Shown: one piece after another, positions 53,928 through 62,212 of the stretch | Layout: each line of letters opens with the position of its first letter | How positions within the stretch are numbered: the stretch's first letter is position 1 | Program-made: the position numbers and the translations under genes | Source of the DNA: Paramagnetospirillum magneticum AMB-1 | Lineage (GTDB): Bacteria > Pseudomonadota > Alphaproteobacteria > Rhodospirillales > Magnetospirillaceae | Direction of reading: 5' to 3' | Length of the DNA stretch: 64,000 bases | Assembly: GCF_000009985.1 (NCBI RefSeq) | Contig: NC_007626.1 | Coordinates: 4,755,789 to 4,819,788, forward strand | The notes under the pieces: generated by a model | The model's database searches: none | What the model was told of the DNA's origin: nothing | Seen by the model: the letters and a program-made list of their open reading frames with translations, nothing else

Positions 53928-54853
53928 CAGTGCTTCCCTCCCGTCCCGGCGGCGAACAATTCGCCCGGCACCGTGACCATGTCGAAGAGCAGCTTGACGC
54001 ACACGCCCAGCACCATCAAGGCCAGCAGCGACCGCAATTGCTCGCCCTTCAGCTTGACGCCGAAGCGGGCGCCGACCTGGGCGCCGATCACGCCGCCCAG
54101 CAGCAGCAGCAGGGCCAGAACCACGTCCACCGTGTGGTTCATGGTCGATTGCAAAAAGGTGGCATTGGCGGTGACGAAGATGATCTGGAACAGCGAGGTG
54201 CCCACCACCACCGCCGTGGGCATGCCCAGCAGATAGATCATGGCCGGCACCATGATGAAGCCGCCGCCCACGCCCATCAGGGCGGCCAGGATGCCGACCA
54301 GCAGGCCGATGGCGGCGGGAACGATGGCGCTGATATAGAGCTGCGAACGGCGAAAGCGCATCTTGAACGGCAGGCCGTGCATCCAGCTGTGCTGGTGCTT
54401 CTTGCGCACCGGAACGTTACCGCCGTTGCGCTTGCTGGCCACCAGCGCCTGGATGCTTTCCACCAGCATCAGCGAACCGACGATGCCGAGAAAGACGATG
54501 TAGAGCAGCGAGATGACCAGATCGATCTGGCCCAGACCGCGTAGCCACTTGAAGACATAAACGCCCAGCGTCGAGCCGACGAAGCCGCCCAGGGTCAGGA
54601 TCAGGCCCATCTTGACGTCGACATTGCCGCGCCGCCAATGGGCGAGAACGCCGGACACCGACGACGCGACGATCTGGTTGGCCTCGGTCCCCACCGCCAC
54701 GGTGGGCGGCACGCCCAGGAAGATCAGCAGCGGCGTCATCAGGAATCCGCCGCCGACTCCGAACAGGCCCGACATGAACCCCACCCCGCCACCCAGGCCC
54801 AGGATAACGAAGACATTCACCGACATCTCGGCGATGGGAAGGTAGATCTGCAT
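53927..54853 (-). CDS. TauE/SafE family anion exporter
   Basis: A 308-residue protein with eight or so helices in two related halves: GFMSGLFGVGGGFLMTPLLIFLGV and LVGILAALMGVGGGFIMVPAMIYLLG. These are the paired TauE/SafE motifs. Family members export sulphite, sulphonates or other organic anions. Start at ATG 54853 behind GGAAGGA. No sulphur-oxidation gene is nearby, so the substrate is open. Confidence 0.92.
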   Translation of the reverse strand: MQIYLPIAEMSVNVFVILGLGGGVGFMSGLFGVGGGFLMTPLLIFLGVPPTVAVGTEANQIVASSVSGVLAHWRRGNVDVKMGLILTLGGFVGSTLGVYVFKWLRGLGQIDLVISLLYIVFLGIVGSLMLVESIQALVASKRNGGNVPVRKKHQHSWMHGLPFKMRFRRSQLYISAIVPAAIGLLVGILAALMGVGGGFIMVPAMIYLLGMPTAVVVGTSLFQIIFVTANATFLQSTMNHTVDVVLALLLLLGGVIGAQVGARFGVKLKGEQLRSLLALMVLGVCVKLLFDMVTVPGELFAAGTGGKH

Positions 54854-54999
54854 TCCTTCCGCCCCCTCTGCCCCATGCACTCTCAACCGGTGCTTACGGG
54901 GCTCTTTGGTTGTCGCTCCAACCAGGGGGCGATGGCAACAGGAATTTTATGGTTTTCTAATGTTCTGTCTTCCCGGGTTGCCGAACGCCCCACCGAAGG

Positions 55000-55103
55000 G
55001 TCATCCCGAGCCATGGCGAGGGATCTCCTTCTGGAACGGTGTTTTCAACCTGCCCCCATATCCCAGGCGGAGATTCCTCCTCCCGATGGTCGTCGGAATG
55101 ACA
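55000..55103. repeat. Palindromic repeat family 2, copy 3
   Basis: GTCATCCCGAG and GAGGGATCTC at the left, GGAGATTCCTCC and CGTCGGAATGAC at the right. Slight decay of the right arm compared with copy 1. It fills the gap between the TauE gene start and the DUF2333 gene end. Confidence 0.8.
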
Positions 55104-55114
55104 GAAGCACGACG

Positions 55115-56095
55115 CTATTTCAACGCCGCCAGCATCTCGGCGGCCTGCATGCGCACCCGGAGCGCGGCATAGCCCTGCGCCGCCAGATGGTTGGGCAGGA
55201 AGCTGGAATCGGGCGCGGCGCTCCACACCAGCCAGGGGCGCAGCCGCGCCGCGCCGGCCAGCTGGTCGACCATGCGGGTCCAGGCCTCGGTCTGGCGCCG
55301 GTCGGCCAGCACCTTCTCGAAATCGCGGCCCAACTCACGCAGCACGATGGAATAGGCGTAAAGCCGCCCCTTATTGCCGTAGAACACCCCGTCGACGCTG
55401 AAATCCAGCAGCACCGGCCGCTTGTCGGCCAGATGGTGGTCGATGGCCTCGGTGACCTCGTCGAGATCACGGATCAGCGCCTCGACCGCGGCGGCCAGCG
55501 CCTCGGGCTTGCGCTCGAACGACGCCGAGCCAGCCGCGACCATGTCGTTGTAGAGATCCAGCGAGCGTTGGGCGTTGCGGTACTGCTTCTCGGCCGAGGC
55601 GGTGGGCAGCCAGGATTTGTGGGTGTCGAACTTCCACACCGTGCCGGGATATTTCAGCAGCCCGGCGGCGTGGTTGAGGTTGACGTCGGTGCCGTTGGGG
55701 CCGAAGGCTACGCCCTTCTCGGAATTCAGCGCGCCGACCAGGCGGGACAGCCCACCCACCAGGCCCAACTGGAAGGCCGGCATGTCGCGCAGCCAGGCGC
55801 CAGGCATGAAGAAGGGGTCATTGGCGTGCCACTTGCTGACGTCCAGCTCGCGCCCGACCAGGGCGGCGGCCACCGCCACGCCGCGCGAGCGGGGGGCGGT
55901 GGCATTTCCCGAGGCGAAGTCGGGATTGTCGTCCACCTTGCTGATCACCAGCATGGCGATGGGGAAGACCAGCACCACCACCACGGCGAAGGCCCACAGG
56001 ACGAAACGGCGCGACGGATGGCGCAGCACGGCGGCCACGCCCGCCAGGGCGGCGGCGACGGCGTTCAGCAGGGTTTCGGCGAAGCGCTGGGTCAC
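55115..56095 (-). CDS. DUF2333 family protein
   Basis: A 326-residue protein with one N-terminal membrane helix (FVLWAFAVVVVLVFPIAMLVI, about residues 31-51) and a large periplasmic alpha-helical domain with FFMPGAWLRDMPAFQLGLVG and RPVLLDFSVDGVFYGNKGRLYAYSIVLRELG. This is DUF2333; no function is established. The GTG start at 56095 overlaps the trpS stop (GTGA). Confidence 0.87.
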   Translation of the reverse strand: MTQRFAETLLNAVAAALAGVAAVLRHPSRRFVLWAFAVVVVLVFPIAMLVISKVDDNPDFASGNATAPRSRGVAVAAALVGRELDVSKWHANDPFFMPGAWLRDMPAFQLGLVGGLSRLVGALNSEKGVAFGPNGTDVNLNHAAGLLKYPGTVWKFDTHKSWLPTASAEKQYRNAQRSLDLYNDMVAAGSASFERKPEALAAAVEALIRDLDEVTEAIDHHLADKRPVLLDFSVDGVFYGNKGRLYAYSIVLRELGRDFEKVLADRRQTEAWTRMVDQLAGAARLRPWLVWSAAPDSSFLPNHLAAQGYAALRVRMQAAEMLAALK

Positions 56096-57090
56096 GGCCG
56101 CAGGAACCCGACGATGTCGTAGACGTCCTTGATGATCGGCGCCGCGATGGCGTCGGCCCGTTCGGCACCCGAGCGCAGGACGGCGTCGATATGAGCGGTA
56201 TCGGTCATCAGGCGCTTCATCTCGGTATTGATGGGGCCCAGCACCGAGACGGCCAGGTCCACCAATTCCTTCTTGAAGTCCGAGAACTGCTGGCCTTCGA
56301 ACTGGGTCACCACCTGGGCCTTCTCCTTGCCGGACAGCGCGGCGTAGATCCCCAGCAGGTTGGAAGCCTCGGGACGGCCTTCAAGCCCTTCCATGGCGCC
56401 GGGCAGGGGCTCCAGGTCGGTCTTGGCCTTGCGGATCTTCAGGGCGATGGTGTCGGCATCGTCGGTCATGTTGATGCGCGAGTAATCGGACTCGTCGGAC
56501 TTGCTCATCTTCTTGGACCCGTCGCGCAAGCTCATGATGCGCGCCGCCTCGGGCGGAATGATGGGCTCGGGCAGCGGGAAGAACTCGACGCCGAAATCGT
56601 TGTTGAACTTCTGGGCGGTGTCGCGGGCCAGTTCCAGATGCTGCTTCTGGTCCTCGCCCACCGGCACATGGGTGGCCTTGTAGGTCAGGATGTCGGCGCT
56701 CATCAGGTTGGGATAGGCGAACAGCCCGACCGAGGCGTTCTCCTTGTGCTTGCCCGCCTTGTCCTTGAACTGGGTCATGCGGTTCAGCCAGCCCATGCGC
56801 GCGACGCAATTGAAGATCCAGGCCAACTGGGCATGGGCCGGAACCATGGACTGGTTGAAGACGATGTGCTTGGCCGGATCGACGCCGGCGGCGATCATGC
56901 CGGCGGTGACCTCGCGGATGTTGCGGGTCAGCTCCTTGGGGTCCTGCCACAAGGTGATGGCATGCATATCGACGATGCAGAAGATGCACTCGTACGCGTC
57001 CTGAAGCCGCACCCAGTTACGGATGGCGCCCAGGTAATTGCCGAGATGGAGGTTACCGGTAGGCTGGACGCCGGAAAAAATGCGGTTCAT
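56092..57090 (-). CDS. trpS: Tryptophan-tRNA ligase
   Basis: A 332-residue class I synthetase. RIFSGVQPTGNLHLGNYLGA contains the HIGH-type motif, and SKKMSKSDESDYSRI the KMSKS loop. Length is typical. Start ATG 57090 is preferred to ATG 57117 because the family begins directly with the RIFSGxQPTG segment. It follows murJ by 62 bases and overlaps the DUF2333 gene. Confidence 0.97.
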   Translation of the reverse strand: MNRIFSGVQPTGNLHLGNYLGAIRNWVRLQDAYECIFCIVDMHAITLWQDPKELTRNIREVTAGMIAAGVDPAKHIVFNQSMVPAHAQLAWIFNCVARMGWLNRMTQFKDKAGKHKENASVGLFAYPNLMSADILTYKATHVPVGEDQKQHLELARDTAQKFNNDFGVEFFPLPEPIIPPEAARIMSLRDGSKKMSKSDESDYSRINMTDDADTIALKIRKAKTDLEPLPGAMEGLEGRPEASNLLGIYAALSGKEKAQVVTQFEGQQFSDFKKELVDLAVSVLGPINTEMKRLMTDTAHIDAVLRSGAERADAIAAPIIKDVYDIVGFLRP

Positions 57091-57152
57091 GACGGGAATG
57101 GACTCCGGGAAAGACAATCAGGGGTCCAGGTATACTCCCTGGCCCGGCCAAA

Positions 57153-58700
57153 TCAACCCCGCTTGCGGCGAACCATCCCCTTGATCTCCCCCAGGCTCAG
57201 CGCACCCAGCATCTGGGCCGCCGCCAGGAAGGCGATGGCGCCCAGCACCACCAGACCGGCCAGCACGCCCACCGCCATCAACTGCCCCTGGGCCAGGGGC
57301 CACAGGGCCAGCTTGCCGCCCCACAGGACCCCGCCCATCACGGCGCAGGCGGCCAAGATGCGCGGCGCCTTGGATTTCAGCCGCTCGTCCACGGTGAAGA
57401 ATCCGCGCCGGGCCAGCAGCACCGCCAGGATCAGGACATTGGCCCAGGCGGCGATGGCGGTGGCCAGCGCCATGCCCACATGGCCCAGCGGCTTGGCCAG
57501 CGACAGGTTGAGAACGACGTTCAGCACCATGGCGACACCCGCCACCCGCACCGGCGTGCCGGTATCCTCGCGGGCGAAGAAGCCGGGGACCAGCACCTTG
57601 ACCAGCACGTAGGCCGGCAGGCCGATGGCGAAGGCCACCAGGGCCGACGCGGTGGCCGCCGTCTCGTTGGGTCCGAACGAGCCGCGCTCGAACAGCACCC
57701 GGATCACCGGGGCGGCGATGACCATCAGGGCCACCGCCGCCGGCAGGGTCAGCGCCAACCCCAGTTCCATGGCGCGGTTCTGGCTGGTGCGCGCCGCCTC
57801 CGCCTCGCCGGCCTTCAGCTGGCGCGACAGGGTGGGCAGCAGGGCGGTGCCGATGGCGATGCCCACCACGCCCAGCGGCAACTGGTTCACCCGGTCGGCA
57901 TAATTGAGGTAGCTGACGGCGCCGTCGGCCACGGTCGAGGCGATCATGGTGTTGATCACCAGATTGACCTGATAGACGCCGGCGCCCACGGCACCCGGCA
58001 CGATGCGCTTGAACAGCAGCTTGACCTCAGGCGTCAGGCGCGGCCGCACCAGCCCCAGCCCCATGCCGACCCGCCGGGCAGCGCGGGACAGCCAGACGAA
58101 CTGCACCACGCCGGCGGCGAAGGTCCCCCAGGCCATGGCATGACCGGCGGTCTCGGAATAGGGCACCAGGAACCACAGCCCGGCCATGGAAGTCAGGTTG
58201 AGCAGCACCGGCGTGGCGGCGGCGGCGGCGAAGCGGCCCATGGAATTGAGGACGCCCGCCTGCAGCGACACCAGCGAGATGAACAGCAGATAGGGGAAGC
58301 AGATGCGCGAGAATTCCACCGCCAGCGCCATCTTGCCCGGCACCGTGTCGAAGCCCGGCGCCAGGCCGTAGATGGCCCAGGGCATGGCCAGTTCCATCAC
58401 CGCCACGAACAGGGCGAGCGCCAGCCCCAGCACGGCGAAGGACTGCTCGGCGAAGCGACGGGCAGATTCCGTACCCTCGGCGGTCATCTTGCCGGTGAAC
58501 AGCGGCACGAAGGCGGCGTTGAAGGCGCCCTCGGCGAACAGCGAGCGGAACAGGTTGGGAAAGCGGAACGCCACGAAGAAGGCGTCGGCCACCGCCCCGG
58601 CGCCCAGGAAGTGGGCGATCATCATCTCGCGCATCAGGCCGGTGACGCGCGATAGCATGGTGAAACCGCCAATGGTGGCGATGGAGCGGAACAGACTCAT
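57153..58700 (-). CDS. murJ: Lipid II flippase MurJ
   Basis: A 515-residue MOP-superfamily protein with 14 membrane helices. It begins MSLFRSIATIGGFTMLSRVTGLMREMMIA and holds VADAFFVAFRFPNLFRSLFAEGAFNAAFVP and the central-cavity arginines typical of MurJ. It moves lipid II across the inner membrane for peptidoglycan synthesis. Start at ATG 58700. Confidence 0.97.
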   Translation of the reverse strand: MSLFRSIATIGGFTMLSRVTGLMREMMIAHFLGAGAVADAFFVAFRFPNLFRSLFAEGAFNAAFVPLFTGKMTAEGTESARRFAEQSFAVLGLALALFVAVMELAMPWAIYGLAPGFDTVPGKMALAVEFSRICFPYLLFISLVSLQAGVLNSMGRFAAAAATPVLLNLTSMAGLWFLVPYSETAGHAMAWGTFAAGVVQFVWLSRAARRVGMGLGLVRPRLTPEVKLLFKRIVPGAVGAGVYQVNLVINTMIASTVADGAVSYLNYADRVNQLPLGVVGIAIGTALLPTLSRQLKAGEAEAARTSQNRAMELGLALTLPAAVALMVIAAPVIRVLFERGSFGPNETAATASALVAFAIGLPAYVLVKVLVPGFFAREDTGTPVRVAGVAMVLNVVLNLSLAKPLGHVGMALATAIAAWANVLILAVLLARRGFFTVDERLKSKAPRILAACAVMGGVLWGGKLALWPLAQGQLMAVGVLAGLVVLGAIAFLAAAQMLGALSLGEIKGMVRRKRG

Positions 58701-58707
58701 GGCCGCA

Positions 58708-59241
58708 CTATTGGGGCAAGCCCTCGCCGACGCAAGGGGATCCGGCAAGATTCAACTGGAAGCATTGCTCGGTCACCGGCTTGCCCCAGGTCTCGCCGGT
58801 CAGTTCCTGGGTGAGGACGAAACCCCGGGCCTCATACAGCCTTCGCGCCGCATACAGCCCGTCGAAGGTCCACAGATGCACCGAGGCGAAGCCCTTCTCC
58901 CGGCAGAACTCCAGGGCGGTGTCCAAAAGGCGCGAGCCTGCCCCCATGCCCTGGCGGTTGGGATCGACCATGAACCAGCGCAGATGCGCTCCGGCCTGCA
59001 GCCCCTTGGCGCCGTCGATGGCCACCGATCCCACCATCCGGTCGCGGGAATCCACGGCGCACCACAGCTGGCTGGCGAAGCGATGGCGGTCGCGCACGAA
59101 GGCGGCCAGCTCGCTGGCCACCTTGGCCTCGAAATAAGGTCCGAAATTCCAGTGCAGAGCGTAATAGCGCGAATGCATCGCCGCAATGTCGCCGATGGCC
59201 CCGGGTTGCCATCCCGCCACGATGTCGACCTCGTCCTTCAT
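58708..59241 (-). CDS. GNAT-family N-acetyltransferase
   Basis: A 177-residue acetyltransferase. The acetyl-CoA motif is VDPNRQGMGAGSRLLDTALEFC, followed by LYAARRLYEARGFVLTQELTG. It resembles the acetyltransferase domain often linked to MarR proteins that begin with IHSRYYALHWNFGPYFEAKVA; here that segment is present (MHSRYYALHWNFGPYFE) but the MarR half is missing. AGGAG precedes ATG 59241. Substrate unknown. Confidence 0.88.
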   Translation of the reverse strand: MKDEVDIVAGWQPGAIGDIAAMHSRYYALHWNFGPYFEAKVASELAAFVRDRHRFASQLWCAVDSRDRMVGSVAIDGAKGLQAGAHLRWFMVDPNRQGMGAGSRLLDTALEFCREKGFASVHLWTFDGLYAARRLYEARGFVLTQELTGETWGKPVTEQCFQLNLAGSPCVGEGLPQ

Positions 59242-59250
59242 CTCGTCACT

Positions 59251-59282
59251 CCTGCCATGCCGGAGAATTCTGACATGGCAGG
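59251..59282. promoter_or_regulatory. 9-bp inverted repeat between a small ORF and the GNAT gene
   Basis: CCTGCCATG (59251-59259) and CATGGCAGG (59274-59282) flank a 14-base loop. On the minus strand it lies after the small ORF and contains the GNAT ribosome site region, so it may be a terminator or control GNAT translation. Confidence 0.5.
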
Positions 59283-59292
59283 GCCACGATGA

Positions 59293-59373
59293 CTACAGGA
59301 GCAGCAGGCCGAGCAACCAGTAGCTGCCGCCGGGCAGGGCGGCGATCAACAGATTGGTGGAAAGGTCGTTCAT
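59293..59373 (-). CDS. Possible 26-residue membrane protein
   Basis: ATG at 59373 follows GGGGAGGA with ideal spacing and opens a 26-codon frame ending TAG: it starts MNDLSTNLLIAALPGG and ends SYWLLGLLLL. It consists of a short polar start and a hydrophobic helix interrupted by a PGG turn. Tiny single-helix proteins of this sort are easily overlooked. The ribosome site and hydrophobicity are the only support. About 115 bases to the right lies the cupredoxin gene end. Confidence 0.4.
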   Translation of the reverse strand: MNDLSTNLLIAALPGGSYWLLGLLLL

Positions 59374-59489
59374 GGCGTATCCTCCCCGAGGTCAAAATAG
59401 CCATTCAGTTCGTGTGGCTATTAAGCACCTCGGGCCCCGGAAATGCGACGGATCATCCGTATTAAGGTGTTCACAGTATTTTCCGGGGG

Positions 59490-59828
59490 TTAGCGGACGA
59501 CCAGGACACCCTTGGCCGTGGCCTCGTGATACTCGCCGAAAAAGGGGTATTCCCCGGGCTCGACCTTGCCCAGCACCACCCGGACTTCCGCGCCGGGAAA
59601 GACGATCTTTTCCCGCCGAAGCGGCAGGCACTCGAATTCCTCGGGCTCGGCATCCTCGTTCTTGATCAGCAGGATCACCTTGGTCCGGGCCGGAATTTCA
59701 AGACGCTCCGGGCTGAAACGATGGTTCTTGATGGTCAGCTTGACCAGCGTCTCGTCCGCGGCCATGGCGGCGGGGCTCAAGACGGCGAGCAGCAGGGCGG
59801 CAAGGACGATGCGGGCGAGGGCGAGCAT
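59490..59828 (-). CDS. Secreted cupredoxin-domain protein (FtrB/EfeO-like)
   Basis: A 112-residue protein with a signal peptide (MLALARIVLAALLLAVLSPAAMA) and a cupredoxin_1 domain: FSPERLEIPARTKVILLIKNED, EEFECLPLRREKIVFPGAEV and PGEYPFFGEYHEATAKGVLVV. These are the marks of the cupredoxins in the FtrABCD and EfeUOB ferrous-iron systems. It is divergent from the P19-type gene. AT-rich DNA with CATTCTCATACTCA-type sequence lies upstream and may be an additional iron-responsive site. Confidence 0.9.
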   Translation of the reverse strand: MLALARIVLAALLLAVLSPAAMAADETLVKLTIKNHRFSPERLEIPARTKVILLIKNEDAEPEEFECLPLRREKIVFPGAEVRVVLGKVEPGEYPFFGEYHEATAKGVLVVR

Positions 59829-60036
59829 GGCGGTTCTCTTCGAATTGCGATCAACTCTCATTCTCATACTCAAGTCCTAGCCCTTTGTCCAGACCAGGAT
59901 TGTGGAAATCCGAATCCAATCGTTAATGCATTGTTTTGGCGGATGTTTATTCCGATGGCCCCCGCCGTTGCGGGTGGCCGGTTTGTCCGGACAAAAACTA
60001 CGGCTGTTGACAGGCCTTCGGGGAGCGGCTACCACA

Positions 60037-60061
60037 GCAAATGCGAGTCACTTGCATTTGC
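60037..60061. promoter_or_regulatory. Fur-type palindrome in the iron cluster promoter
   Basis: GCAAATGC (60037-60044) and GCATTTGC (60054-60061) are perfect inverted arms around nine bases. Spacing and the TGC/GCA ends match alphaproteobacterial Fur-like operators. It lies 25 bases before the P19-type start, where binding would block transcription or initiation. Confidence 0.7.
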
Positions 60062-60085
60062 ATCACCTTCCCGCAGAGGCCCCCC

Positions 60086-60661
60086 ATGATCAAACGCCAG
60101 ACCACCCTTCCCGTCCTTGCCCCGGCCCTTGCGCTGGCGGCGGGATTGTTCGCCGCCTCCACCCCGGCCCTGGCGGTGGAATATCCCATCGGCGCCCCCG
60201 AGAACCGCTACGGCATGGAGATCGGCGCCGTCTATCTCCAGGCGGTGCGCATGGAGCCCGACGGCATGATGGCCCAGCCCGAGCAGTCGGACATCCATAT
60301 CGAGGCCGATATCAAGGCGCTGCAGGGCAATCCCAACGGCTATCCCGAGGGGTCCTGGATTCCCTACCTGCTGGTCAGCTACGAGCTGATCAAGGAAGAC
60401 ACCGGCGAGGTGATCAAGGGCGACATGATGCCCATGGTGGCCAGCGACGGCCCTCATTACGGCGACAACATCAAGCTGAAGGGGCCGGGCAAGTACAAGG
60501 TCACCTACACCGTCTATCCGCCCAACGCCCCCGAGAACCAGGCCGGCAAGCATTACGGCCGCCACACCGACCGTGCCACCGGCGTGCGTCCGTGGTTCCC
60601 GGCCTTCAAGCTGAACTACGAGTTCGTCTTCGCCGGAATCGGCAAGAAGGGCGGCTATTGA
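60086..60661 (+). CDS. Periplasmic P19/Tp34-family iron-transport protein
   Basis: A 191-residue exported protein: signal peptide to about residue 30 (ASTPALAVE), then YPIGAPENRYGMEIGAVYLQAV, a methionine-rich stretch (RMEPDGMMAQPEQ) and DIHIEADIKALQGN. This is the P19/FtrA family that binds Fe2+ and Cu2+ in the periplasm. The conserved metal ligands (Met, His, Glu) are present. It is followed with a one-base overlap by the porin. Confidence 0.93.
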   Translation: MIKRQTTLPVLAPALALAAGLFAASTPALAVEYPIGAPENRYGMEIGAVYLQAVRMEPDGMMAQPEQSDIHIEADIKALQGNPNGYPEGSWIPYLLVSYELIKEDTGEVIKGDMMPMVASDGPHYGDNIKLKGPGKYKVTYTVYPPNAPENQAGKHYGRHTDRATGVRPWFPAFKLNYEFVFAGIGKKGGY

Positions 60662-62127
60662 TGCGCGCCCGTCGTATCGCCACCGTGGCGGCGGCCGGCA
60701 TGATCGCCGCCGCTCCAGCCCTGGCCGCCGCTCCCAAGGACCCGTCCACCGCGGAATTGCTGGCCGAGATCAGGCGTCTGGCCAACCGCGTCGAGGAACT
60801 GGAGCGTAAGAAGCCCATCGCCGCCAGCACCGAGCAGCGCCTCGAGAAGCTGGAAAACCACAATGCCGCCGTGGAAAAGGCCCTGGATCAGGACACCATC
60901 AGCGAGACCGAGCCGCAGGTGGCCGCCCGTCTTAAGGCCGCCGAATCCGAGGTGCTGTCCTATAAGAAAGGCTCCAAGGTCATCGACGTGCTGGGCGGCA
61001 TCAAGGTGGGCGCCGGCATGAGCGTGGTCGGACAGAACCTGCTGGGCCAGTCGCAGGAAAAGGATGGCCAGCTCAACTGGCGCGGCGACGTGACCCTGAC
61101 CATTCCCGGCGGCAGCGTCGGCGATTCCAAGGGCACCATCTTCACCCATCTGCGCATGGGCCAGGGCCGCGGCCTGGGCAATGTCAGCAATTCCATGGCC
61201 TCGGTCAACAGCACGGCCTTCCAGCGCTCCGGTGCCGACAATACCGATGCCGCCATCGGCCTGGTGGAGGCCTGGTACCAGTTGGACATGCCGTTGGGCG
61301 GCGACGCGAAGACCGCCAAGCAGCACCTGGAGATCACCGCCGGCAAGATGGATCCCTTCGGCTTCTTCGACAAGAACGCCGTAGCCAACGACGAGACCCT
61401 GTACTTCATGAACTCGGCCCTGGTCCACAACGCGCTGCTGGATGCCGGCGGCGACGTGGGCGTCGATCCGTTCGGCTTCTCGCCCGGCCTGCGGCTGGCC
61501 TATGTCAGCGACGCCGACAAGTGGAAAGTGCAGGCGGGCGTCTTCGAGAGCGGCACCGGAGCATCCTTCCAGGGCTCCAACGAGTTCCCCTTCCGCATCG
61601 TCCAGGCCGAGACCACCGAGCGCTTCTTCGGCGGATTGGAAGGCACCTACCGCGTCTACGCCTGGAGCAACGACCGCGCCACCGACTTCGACAACAAGCG
61701 GGGGCGCCACGCCGGCCTCGGCCTGTCCCTGGACCAGAAGGTGGATGATTACGTCACCCTATTCGGCCGCTATGGCTATCAGTTGAAGGGCAAGACCCGC
61801 TTCGACCAGAGCGCCAGCATCGGCGGCGAGGTCAACGGTTCGTACTGGGGACGCGGTGCCGACGGCTTCGGCGTCGGCCTAGTGGCCAACCACCTGTCCA
61901 AGACCTACCGCGACAAGTCCGAGACGCTCGACGCCGACCAGGACGGCGCGCCCGATGTCGGCTACAAGGCCACGTCCTTCGAACAGACGGCGGAAATCTA
62001 CTACCGGTACCGCGTCATGCCCCGGTTCGACCTGACCCCCGATCTCCAGATCATCCGTCATCCCGGCGGAAATCCCTCGGGGGAGGTGGCCTATGCCGTG
62101 GGGCTGAGGGGGCAATTGACGTATTAA
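60661..62127 (+). CDS. Outer-membrane porin with coiled-coil N-terminus
   Basis: A 488-residue exported protein. The signal peptide MRARRIATVAAAGMIAAAPALAA is followed by a coiled coil (ELLAEIRRLANRVEELERKK to about residue 65) and a long beta-barrel region resembling OprB-type carbohydrate porins (LEITAGKMDPFGFFDKNAVANDE, HAGLGLSLDQKVDDYVTLFGRYG), ending with a terminal aromatic (LRGQLTY). Similar proteins occur beside P19 genes and may admit iron or copper chelates. The specific substrate is inference. Confidence 0.85.
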   Translation: MRARRIATVAAAGMIAAAPALAAAPKDPSTAELLAEIRRLANRVEELERKKPIAASTEQRLEKLENHNAAVEKALDQDTISETEPQVAARLKAAESEVLSYKKGSKVIDVLGGIKVGAGMSVVGQNLLGQSQEKDGQLNWRGDVTLTIPGGSVGDSKGTIFTHLRMGQGRGLGNVSNSMASVNSTAFQRSGADNTDAAIGLVEAWYQLDMPLGGDAKTAKQHLEITAGKMDPFGFFDKNAVANDETLYFMNSALVHNALLDAGGDVGVDPFGFSPGLRLAYVSDADKWKVQAGVFESGTGASFQGSNEFPFRIVQAETTERFFGGLEGTYRVYAWSNDRATDFDNKRGRHAGLGLSLDQKVDDYVTLFGRYGYQLKGKTRFDQSASIGGEVNGSYWGRGADGFGVGLVANHLSKTYRDKSETLDADQDGAPDVGYKATSFEQTAEIYYRYRVMPRFDLTPDLQIIRHPGGNPSGEVAYAVGLRGQLTY

Positions 62128-62164
62128 CAGGTGCGAATAACTCTGCGTTGCAATATCAATGTAG

Positions 62165-62190
62165 CCATGCCCCGTGAAAGCGGGGCATGG
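62165..62190 (+). terminator. Hairpin between porin and polyferredoxin genes
   Basis: CCATGCCCCG and CGGGGCATGG make a 10-bp stem with a TGAAAG loop. No T-run follows; it may lower read-through from the porin gene into the polyferredoxin gene or protect upstream mRNA. Confidence 0.6.
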
Positions 62191-62212
62191 TTCCGCACTT
62201 CGAGGCTTCGCC

